Shown here: positions 44,010 to 50,939 of the stretch, piece after piece
Position numbering within the stretch: the stretch's first letter is position 1
Layout of the letters: every line of letters begins with the position of its first letter
NCBI RefSeq assembly: GCF_022549695.1
Contig: NZ_JAKZGS010000011.1
Coordinates: 62,001-126,000 of the forward strand
Source of the DNA: Belliella calami
GTDB lineage: Bacteria; Bacteroidota; Bacteroidia; Cytophagales; Cyclobacteriaceae
DNA length: 64,000 nt
Direction of reading: 5' to 3'
Notes under the pieces: model-generated
What the model was told of the DNA's origin: nothing
Seen by the model: the letters and a program-made list of their open reading frames with translations, nothing else
The model's database searches: none
Program-made: the position numbers and the translations under genes

Positions 44010-45575
44010 ATGAACAAATCAAAAAATATATTTTCCCATCTTGGTTCAGATCTTCCTGCTGGATTGGTAGTGTTTTTGGTGGCTTTGCCATTGTGTTTGG
44101 GTATAGCTTTGTCATCTGGAGCACCTTTGTTTTCTGGGATCATTGCTGGAGTGATAGGTGGCATTGTAGTTGGATATTTATCGGGTTCAAGTACTTCCGT
44201 TTCCGGACCAGCAGCAGGACTTACGGTCATAGTATTGAATGCCATCACTGATTTGGGTGCCTTTGATGTATTCTTACTTGCTGTAGTACTTGCAGGAGTG
44301 TTTCAGATTATTTTGGGAATAGTAAAAGCCGGTGTGATTGGTTATTATTTTCCCACATCTGTAATCAAGGGAATGCTTGCAGGGATTGGGATAATATTGA
44401 TAATCAAGCAGATTCCATATGCGTTTGGGGTAAATGAAACACAAAACCTCGCTAAATATATCCCATTTGTAAATGACTGGGAAGCAGTTTTGGATTTGAG
44501 GAATTTAGCTAATGAATTTGATTTTGGGGCGTTGATAATTACAGTTGTTTCATTGGTAATCTTGATTCTATGGGATAAGCCATTTGTCAAGAGAAACAAA
44601 ATATTAAAATTGATACCTGGGCCATTGTTGGTTGTAATACTAGGTGTTGGAATCAATAAATTCTTCAAATTTGTTGTCCCAACTTTGTATTTGGACATAG
44701 AAGATAAGGTTGTCTTGCCCCAGGTGCAAAGTTGGGAAGGGTTTACTACACTTTTTACTTTTCCTGACTTTTCTGCAATAGGGAATTCCGAAGTTTGGCT
44801 AGTAGCGTTTACAATAGCAATTATAGCCAGTTTGGAGACACTATTGAGCTTAGAAGCGGCAGATAAAATTGATCCATACAAGCGGGTTTCTCCTCCAAAT
44901 CGAGAGCTTTTTGCACAAGGTACCGGCAATATCTTAAATGGACTTATCGGAGGACTACCTGTTACGGCTGTTATTGTAAGGAGCTCTGCCAATATCACTT
45001 CCGGAGCAAAAACAAAAATGTCAGCGATATTCCACGGAGTACTTTTGGTTCTTAGCGTTCTTTTGATCCCAACTTTGCTCAACCTGATACCATTGGCTTG
45101 CCTAGCAGCTATTTTACTCTTGGTTGGTTACAAACTAGCTAAAATATCTTTGTTCAAGACTCAGGCAAAGTTGGGCTGGGATCAGTTCCTTCCTTTTATA
45201 GTTACCATTTTAGGAATAGTGATTTTTGATCTGTTGATCGGGATAGGTTTGGGGATGGGAGTGGCCATTATCTATATTCTACTGAGAAACTTTCAGAATT
45301 CCCATGTGCTGACAGTAAAAGGCCACAAGGATTCGCCTGATTCAATCAGAATAATTCTATCTGAAGAAGTAAGTTTTTTGAACAAAGGAGCTTTGATCAA
45401 AACACTTGAAGAAATTCCAAATGGAAAACATGTGGTAATTGATGGTGCCAATTCCAAAATTATAGATTATGATGTGTTGGAGGTGATAGAAAACTTCAAG
45501 ATCAATGCAAAAGAAAGAGATATTGAAGTAGATACCATCAAAATCAAATCAGTAAAAATAGGTGGTTTACATTAG
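44010..45575 (+). CDS. SulP-family inorganic anion transporter
   Basis: This 521-residue protein from the ATG at 44010 is a SulP permease. The first helix and signature are DLPAGLVVFLVALPLCLGIAL (about 14-34), followed by GSSTSVSGPAAGLTVIV, the family signature, and about 12-14 helices. NGLIGGLPVTAVIVRSSANI is the typical mid-membrane site. A C-terminal STAS domain (about 440-520: EEVSFLNKGALIKTLEEI, VVIDGANSKIIDYDVLEVIE) is present. The upstream frame from 43965 adds 15 unconvincing residues. The anion, bicarbonate or sulfate, cannot be told; there is no adjacent carbonic anhydrase. It overlaps the convergent ctlX gene by 4 bases. Confidence 0.9.
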   Translation: MNKSKNIFSHLGSDLPAGLVVFLVALPLCLGIALSSGAPLFSGIIAGVIGGIVVGYLSGSSTSVSGPAAGLTVIVLNAITDLGAFDVFLLAVVLAGVFQIILGIVKAGVIGYYFPTSVIKGMLAGIGIILIIKQIPYAFGVNETQNLAKYIPFVNDWEAVLDLRNLANEFDFGALIITVVSLVILILWDKPFVKRNKILKLIPGPLLVVILGVGINKFFKFVVPTLYLDIEDKVVLPQVQSWEGFTTLFTFPDFSAIGNSEVWLVAFTIAIIASLETLLSLEAADKIDPYKRVSPPNRELFAQGTGNILNGLIGGLPVTAVIVRSSANITSGAKTKMSAIFHGVLLVLSVLLIPTLLNLIPLACLAAILLLVGYKLAKISLFKTQAKLGWDQFLPFIVTILGIVIFDLLIGIGLGMGVAIIYILLRNFQNSHVLTVKGHKDSPDSIRIILSEEVSFLNKGALIKTLEEIPNGKHVVIDGANSKIIDYDVLEVIENFKINAKERDIEVDTIKIKSVKIGGLH

Positions 45576-46507
45576 TCTTTTTTGAGGAAAATCTCCGCCA
45601 TCATGCACCTAGCACTTCCTCCGCCAAGTTTTTCTATTGTCGGGATGTTTGGAGTGATTATTTGTGTGTATTTGTTGATATTTTCTTTTTGGGCTTTGCT
45701 CAATGAATCAAAAGCCGCCTGGGACATGACAGTGAATTTTTCACCTTTTTTATTTTGTACCTCTAGCATGTTTCCTGCAAAGTTGAATTTTTGCTTTGCA
45801 GTGATTGGAATGATTTTCTTCCCTGAATTCTCCAATCTGGACTGTAGATTCAATCTTTCCGTAGTATTTGGAATACTTTCCAGGCAGACAATTGCTATCT
45901 CAGACCCTATATGCATCATTACATTGGTGTGGTAGATAGGCGATGCCACTCCATTGATAATTTGTGTTGCGTCAAAATCTACAATGTCAAATTCAAGTAA
46001 CCTACCCAAATATTCCAAGGGTACTTGATGGGTTCTCAAAGACCTACAGGCATAAGCTATTTGGTTCACTCTATCCAAAATCAGACTCCCTGTTCCTTCT
46101 AAAAACTGTTCGTCCTGTTCAAAAAAACTAAGGTCAATAATTTCACTTACCTGATAACCCGATTGGATCAGACTTTCAATAATGTCTTTTCTCCTCTCCA
46201 ATCTTCTATTTGGCGAAAACATCGGATACAATATCACTTTTCCATCTTCATGCGTACTAAACCAATTATTTGGGAAAATCGAATCTGTTTTTTTAGGTTC
46301 AATTGAATCTTCAATCACAATAATCTCGACACCTTTACTTTTCAACAATGCTACAAAACCATCAAATTCTTGTTGGGCGATTTTATTGATTTCGAGGCTG
46401 TCTCTTTCGTCTTGCTTCTGGTAAAAGTTATTGGCAGCAGTTTCAGGATTGAAGCCAAAGTTTGCAGGACGAACCATCAAGATGGTGGAGGAGGTTTGGG
46501 AAGGCAT
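45572..46507 (-). CDS. ctlX: citrulline utilization hydrolase CtlX
   Basis: This 311-residue protein belongs to the arginine deiminase-related superfamily (pentein fold) and matches the CtlX family of Bacteroidota. Characteristic parts are MVRPANFGFNPETAANNFYQ (about 11-30), FPNNWFSTHEDG, GTGSLILDR, YHTNVMMHIG and the C-terminal nucleophile region GGGSARCMMAEIF with C301. Such enzymes hydrolyse a guanidino or ureido group; the family name refers to citrulline use. It lies convergent with the SulP gene and 22 bases after the propeller gene's end region, on the same strand as that gene, but it is divergently oriented in function. Confidence 0.85.
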   Translation of the reverse strand: MPSQTSSTILMVRPANFGFNPETAANNFYQKQDERDSLEINKIAQQEFDGFVALLKSKGVEIIVIEDSIEPKKTDSIFPNNWFSTHEDGKVILYPMFSPNRRLERRKDIIESLIQSGYQVSEIIDLSFFEQDEQFLEGTGSLILDRVNQIAYACRSLRTHQVPLEYLGRLLEFDIVDFDATQIINGVASPIYHTNVMMHIGSEIAIVCLESIPNTTERLNLQSRLENSGKKIIPITAKQKFNFAGNMLEVQNKKGEKFTVMSQAAFDSLSKAQKENINKYTQIITPNIPTIEKLGGGSARCMMAEIFLKKD

Positions 46508-46529
46508 TTTTTTATTATTAAGCCTAAAT

Positions 46530-47447
46530 TTACCTGTTTTTTTCGTATCTATAAAGCGTCGGCTGAATATTGAATCGCTTTTCGCTCAATGTAAAATAAC
46601 TGTTTCCATTTGGAGAAAAGCCAATAGCTTCGCCTTGAGGTTCCGGCTTATAAGGGAGCTTCATAGGAGCAGTTTTCATCGTTTCGGAGATTGATACGCC
46701 TTCTTTTCTTTCCCAATAGAATACATTAAAATAATTTTTGACAAGGATTTGTGAGCCATCAGAAGAAATGTCTCCAGCTACAGCCATTGTAAATGGAAGT
46801 TTCATCACTTCTTCCAATTCAACTTCACCTTTATTAAAAGCATCAATTGGAGCTTTGTAAAGTGTATTAGAGCTGTCCCTTTTGGATATGATGTAGATGG
46901 TCTTTTCGATAGGGTCAACCATCAGAGTCTCTGAATCCCTCGGGCCATCAGGATAGGTTAGAGTAAGTATCTCGGGCTTTACAGATTGTTCTTTAGATAA
47001 AGCATTTGGTTCAGGGAATCTGAAAATTTTGATATTTGGATACTTCCCTTGGTTGTCTCCGATTTCACCTATATAAACATATGATTTGTTTTTGTCAGGC
47101 CCTGGACCGATAGCAATATCCTCCCAGTCTCTGTTTTTGACATCATCCAAGGTTATTTTCCCCAAATCATTTCCCAAAGTATCTATCATATATACATAAG
47201 GGTCTCCACCGCTGTCATTATGGGTGTAGATCAGGTTGGCATGTTTTCTTGAAAAAACCAATCCGCTTGCTTCATCTATTTCTTTATTTTTCAATATCCC
47301 CATTTTCTGTGGACTGGAATAGATAGAGTCTTGATAGGTAGGAATAAGAGGGAGTTTCTTTGTTTGAGGAGCAATCTGCCCAAGCCACATTGGGATTGTA
47401 AAAATTACCAAGAAGGCTTTGAAAATGTAATTCATCATTGTATTCAT
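46530..47447 (-). CDS. exported beta-propeller protein, paralogue of the lipoprotein at 48493
   Basis: This 305-residue exported protein (signal peptide about 1-27, no lipobox cysteine) is a predicted six- or seven-bladed propeller. It shares blocks with the lipoprotein at 48493-49458: EASGLVF, HNDSGG, NRDWEDIAIGPGPD, YVYIGEIGDNQG, IFRFPEPN, DGPRDSETLMVDP and PQGEAIGF. These D-W-E-D-I and G-D-N motifs recall PF13449-like (phytase/esterase-like) propellers, but no activity can be claimed. It lies downstream of the TonB receptor locus, separated by 260 bases and a hairpin, so it is probably a separate transcription unit. Confidence 0.65.
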   Translation of the reverse strand: MNTMMNYIFKAFLVIFTIPMWLGQIAPQTKKLPLIPTYQDSIYSSPQKMGILKNKEIDEASGLVFSRKHANLIYTHNDSGGDPYVYMIDTLGNDLGKITLDDVKNRDWEDIAIGPGPDKNKSYVYIGEIGDNQGKYPNIKIFRFPEPNALSKEQSVKPEILTLTYPDGPRDSETLMVDPIEKTIYIISKRDSSNTLYKAPIDAFNKGEVELEEVMKLPFTMAVAGDISSDGSQILVKNYFNVFYWERKEGVSISETMKTAPMKLPYKPEPQGEAIGFSPNGNSYFTLSEKRFNIQPTLYRYEKNR

Positions 47448-47511
47448 GATTTTTAAAACGTCAAATTTTAAGCCTGATTTACAGGGGCAAAGTTAATCCT
47501 TGTTAAAAATG

Positions 47512-47547
47512 ATTATGCCACCAAATCAAAAGTTTTGGTGGCATAAT
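47512..47547 (-). terminator. hairpin between LRR lipoprotein gene and downstream propeller gene
   Basis: A 14-base-pair stem, ATTATGCCACCAAA (47512-47525) against TTTGGTGGCATAAT (47534-47547), lies about 160 bases downstream of the LRR gene. On the minus strand it is followed by CATTTTTAA, a modest U-run. It probably ends the TonB receptor operon. Confidence 0.65.
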
Positions 47548-47707
47548 TGTAAATACGATTATCCTCTTCTTAGCCAGTTAGAAATAAATAAACCATTATG
47601 TTGCAGATAATTGTCAACGAATTGGGAAAATCCACTTTTGGAGAAATTTATTTTAGCTAATTGTAAAGAAACATTTGTGCTTATTCGGACAATGTGAAAT
47701 TGGCAAA

Positions 47708-48481
47708 TTAGTCCTCGTTTGGAACACCTTCGATATTGGAAATTTGAGCCATGTATGGTCTGATTGGACTCCAGTCAGCTACTGACAATCCTCTCAAATC
47801 CAACGTTGCGCCACCGTTTTCAGAAGCACCTGGTGTAGTGTCAAGCAATGCGCCAGCTTCCATCATTTCACCCAATACAGTCACATCAGTCACACCGGTG
47901 TTTCTCATGTTGATTCTGTAAAGAGTCGTGAAGTTTTTGATAGTAGTCAAGCCAGTATTTCCCATAGGTACTTCTCTTAGGATAATTTCTTTCATTCCAG
48001 TATTTTTAGACAAAGCACTGATATCCGAAATTCCTCTTGTAGTATTTGCATTGAAATATGTCAATGTAGTGTATTCAGAGATAGGAGAAAGGTCTGTAAC
48101 GGCAGTGTTGTTCATTCTCAAATATTCGACCTTTTTTAAGTCTTTGATAGGATCAAGGTTCGTAACTTTGGTTGTTCCGAAGTGCAGGTAAGTTAGGTTT
48201 TCTGCGAATTCAAGACCAGTCAAGTCGGCTATTTCACTGATAGTTCCAGCGAAATCATCTCCGCCATCAATCGTAAGCTGTTCTAATCTTAGCATATCTT
48301 CAGATGTGATTGGTGCAGAAGCTTCCAATTCCAAAGCTAGTCTTACTTGCGTAGCTAAGTTTGTGTCTGGAATATTTACAATTTGAGGTGTATCAGGTTC
48401 TGGATCATCTGAACAGCTAAAGCTGAATACGGCCACTAAGCAAAGGGTCAAAATTGACCAAGATTTGATAAAATTCTTCAT
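47708..48481 (-). CDS. leucine-rich-repeat surface lipoprotein
   Basis: This 257-residue lipoprotein has a signal peptide ending in FSFSC (C23), then the acidic stretch SDDPEPD. Leucine-rich repeats follow (about 75-225) with a period of 21-23 residues: LTGLEFAENLTYLHFGTTKV, LDPIKDLKKVEYLRMNNTAV and LSPISEYTTLTYFNANTT. The pattern L-x-x-L-x-x-x-x-x-T-x-V-T-D-L-x-P-I/L resembles internalin-type repeats. Such repeats usually bind proteins or glycans. It is the last gene of the TonB receptor operon, 12 bases after the propeller lipoprotein. Surface exposure is inferred from the acidic residues after the lipobox. Confidence 0.75.
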   Translation of the reverse strand: MKNFIKSWSILTLCLVAVFSFSCSDDPEPDTPQIVNIPDTNLATQVRLALELEASAPITSEDMLRLEQLTIDGGDDFAGTISEIADLTGLEFAENLTYLHFGTTKVTNLDPIKDLKKVEYLRMNNTAVTDLSPISEYTTLTYFNANTTRGISDISALSKNTGMKEIILREVPMGNTGLTTIKNFTTLYRINMRNTGVTDVTVLGEMMEAGALLDTTPGASENGGATLDLRGLSVADWSPIRPYMAQISNIEGVPNED

Positions 48482-48492
48482 TTTGTTTGTGA

Positions 48493-49458
48493 TTAGTTGA
48501 TTTTTAAATATTTGTAAAGATTAGGTCTTGTAGTGCTATTTAGTTCTTCACTTACTGTAAAGTAGTTTCCATCGAGGTCAAAGCAAATTGCTTCTCCCTG
48601 AGGTTCGCCAACATATGGTGCTTTGATTGGCCTCCTGCTGAGCATTTGTACCATGCTTTCATCATCTGCTTTTTCCCAATAGAAAATTTCTTGTCTGTTT
48701 TTGATCAGTACTTTGTCTCCTGCTAGATTACTTGTGGCAGCAGATGTTTCTCTAAAGCCAAACTCGCCAGCTTTGAATGCAGCATCCTTAACTTCCGTTT
48801 TTTGTGGATATGGAAGTACATAAAGGAAAGAGACCACATCTCTTTTGGTAGCTAAGAAAATGTCAAGAGTAACTGGATCAACCAATAGACCTTCGGTATC
48901 ATGACTTCCATCAGGGAATTCGAAATCTATCTTGTCTATTTCCAGATCTGAAAGCGTTATTGTCTGCCCTGAGTGTGACTCTTGATATTCAGGTTCTTTG
49001 AATCGGTATATTGTGTAAGAACCTCTTCTTTCTTGATTGTCACCAGTATCACCCACATATAGATACGTTTCACCTTTTTCAGGACCATTTGAAATCTCTA
49101 TGTCTTCCCAATCTATATTTACTGTTCCTTCGATTCTATATCTGGTAATTATTTCACCGGTTTCAGCATCGATTAGGAATAGCATGTTTGTATTTCCTGA
49201 GTCTTGATGTGACCAAAGTTTCCCTGGGTTTTTGTAACTATATGCCAGTCCTGATGCTTCTCTTAGCGCAACAGTCCCTTTTACTTCAGCAGATGGATTC
49301 CATTTTTCTGAAAAGGGCATTGAAAATGTATTGTAAACCGCTTTAAATGGTTCATGAGTTGACCAATTGTAACCAGTTTCAATAGGGTTGGAATCATCGA
49401 CACATGATTGGCTAGATATAGCAAAAATCATCACGATGACTAGAAAATAATACTTCAT
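48493..49458 (-). CDS. beta-propeller surface lipoprotein
   Basis: This 321-residue lipoprotein has a signal peptide with lipobox SSQSC (C19) and acidic following residues (VDDSNPIE). The mature part is a predicted propeller with blocks EASGLAYSYK, LWSHQDSGN, NIDWEDIEISNGPEKGETYL, YVGDTGDNQERRGSY, IYRFKEPEY and EPQGEAICFD. It is paralogous to the protein at 46530-47447 (shared DWEDI, GDN and PQGEAI). D-W-E-D and G-D-N are likely metal or substrate residues by analogy with phytase-like propellers. The gene follows the beta-helix gene after a terminator-like hairpin and precedes the LRR gene. Confidence 0.7.
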   Translation of the reverse strand: MKYYFLVIVMIFAISSQSCVDDSNPIETGYNWSTHEPFKAVYNTFSMPFSEKWNPSAEVKGTVALREASGLAYSYKNPGKLWSHQDSGNTNMLFLIDAETGEIITRYRIEGTVNIDWEDIEISNGPEKGETYLYVGDTGDNQERRGSYTIYRFKEPEYQESHSGQTITLSDLEIDKIDFEFPDGSHDTEGLLVDPVTLDIFLATKRDVVSFLYVLPYPQKTEVKDAAFKAGEFGFRETSAATSNLAGDKVLIKNRQEIFYWEKADDESMVQMLSRRPIKAPYVGEPQGEAICFDLDGNYFTVSEELNSTTRPNLYKYLKIN

Positions 49459-49472
49459 AAGGTTCTAATAAA

Positions 49473-49499
49473 AATGGAGCGGAAAAATTCCGCTCCATT
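49473..49499 (-). terminator. attenuator-like hairpin inside the TonB receptor operon
   Basis: A perfect 12-base-pair stem, AATGGAGCGGAA (49473-49484) against TTCCGCTCCATT (49488-49499), with an AAA loop lies between the beta-helix gene end (49510) and the start of the propeller gene (49458). On the minus strand it is followed by TTTTTATT, so it has the form of an intrinsic terminator. Partial termination would give the upstream receptor and beta-helix genes higher expression than the two downstream genes. Confidence 0.7.
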
Positions 49500-49509
49500 G
49501 AGAGTTTGA

Positions 49510-50916
49510 TTAGTTTCTTGCTCCGAATGCTCCGAAGTGAGCTTTTGGAGCAGGAGGAGCGAAGTTTAATGCTCCGTCCAAAGAAGTGTAAGCAGCATGA
49601 ACAGGTTCGAAATCTGTTTTTCCACCAGTCAAGGCTGGAGAACCTGCTTTTAGATGGAAATCTGCATTTGCTGGAATAGGGTCAATGTTTCTAGCCAAAG
49701 GATCAGTGCTTACATTTGAATTACCACCAAAAGTGAATGAACTTGGATCATAATTTTCAAACATTGGATCATTTTCTTTTGGAGCACCTGCGATGTCAGT
49801 AGTAGGAACTGGAGTTCTAGGATCATTTCCAATCAAGCCTACTGATGTTGTAGCACTGGTAGGGTAGAATTCATCTGTGATCGTTTGTACTGCACCATAG
49901 TTCCAGTTGTAACCATAATTGATTGATTCCACTCTTGGCTGAGATTCACCCGAGACGAGTCTTAGTCCAAATCTGTTGTTGACCAAAAGGTTGTTGTGAA
50001 CATCACCATAAGCGTCAGATTCATAGTTTAATCCCGCACCTCTACCTGGCTCAGACCTTCTGTAGCCTGAGTTGAGGATAGTGTTATTGTAGAAATTAGT
50101 GTGACATTTACCTCTTTCTCCTGGTCCTGTATCAGCTGATTTAAGACCATTGGTAGCTAGGTTATAGAAAAGGTTGAACCCAAAATCACCAGAAGTTCCA
50201 GCTTTGATATTCACCGCATCACCACCAGTTCCACCTGTTACTTCAAAGGTGTTGTATGTCATCAAAGTTTTTCCACCGTTGATTCTGATTGCGTCATCTG
50301 GGCAGAATGCTATTCTTGAATTATTCAAAACAAATATACCATCCTGTCTCATTTCATTTTGTCTGATATAGTAAATGGCATAACTAGCATCTCCAGCGCT
50401 CAATTCACCTCCACCACCTGTAGATGGTTGGGTCATTACATTTTCTTCTCTAGCAGCACCACCGGCATGAAGGATGTCTGTGTAAAGGATTACCAAGTCA
50501 CCAGCTACGTTTGTGCCGATTACACCACCCCAAAGCTGGCCAGTTCCATTGTTTTTTGGAGAATTGATAAGTGCTTCTGATGCAGTCAGGGTAACTCTTG
50601 CACCTTCTTCACCTTGAATATACAATGATCCCAAAACCTCAATAAACCATGCTTCACCATTTGTTCCTTCTTGAAATTCAAGTGTAACTCCAGCAGGAAT
50701 TGTCACTGATTGGTTTGCAGGTACGGTCAAGTCTCCAACAACCTTGTAAGTCTCGCCTCTTTCAAATTCGATCTCATTCATATTTCCAGAAATACCTTCA
50801 AGTACTTCTTCTGGATTTTCATCGATAGGATCTATTTCTCCATTATCATCACAGCTCATGATAGCCATTGACAATAATGCTAATAATAGAAGTGATTTAA
50901 TCGTTCTCATATTCAT
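49510..50916 (-). CDS. right-handed parallel beta-helix lipoprotein
   Basis: This 468-residue lipoprotein has a signal peptide ending in AIMSC (C22) and an acidic stretch (DDNGEIDPIDENPEE). The mature part is glycine/asparagine/threonine-rich with rungs such as VSGLTVPANQSVTIPAGVTLEF, NGTGQLWGGVIGTNVAG, FNLFYNLATNGLKSADTG and VHNNLLVNNRFGLRLVSGES. It looks like a right-handed beta-helix of the kind found in polysaccharide lyases or surface binders. The length excludes a complete lyase with all usual catalytic blocks being visible; no catalytic Lys/Arg pair is claimed. It follows the TonB receptor gene by 23 bases and probably acts as its surface partner. Confidence 0.7.
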   Translation of the reverse strand: MNMRTIKSLLLLALLSMAIMSCDDNGEIDPIDENPEEVLEGISGNMNEIEFERGETYKVVGDLTVPANQSVTIPAGVTLEFQEGTNGEAWFIEVLGSLYIQGEEGARVTLTASEALINSPKNNGTGQLWGGVIGTNVAGDLVILYTDILHAGGAAREENVMTQPSTGGGGELSAGDASYAIYYIRQNEMRQDGIFVLNNSRIAFCPDDAIRINGGKTLMTYNTFEVTGGTGGDAVNIKAGTSGDFGFNLFYNLATNGLKSADTGPGERGKCHTNFYNNTILNSGYRRSEPGRGAGLNYESDAYGDVHNNLLVNNRFGLRLVSGESQPRVESINYGYNWNYGAVQTITDEFYPTSATTSVGLIGNDPRTPVPTTDIAGAPKENDPMFENYDPSSFTFGGNSNVSTDPLARNIDPIPANADFHLKAGSPALTGGKTDFEPVHAAYTSLDGALNFAPPAPKAHFGAFGARN

Positions 50917-50939
50917 TATAGTTTAGTTGTAATTCTTAT

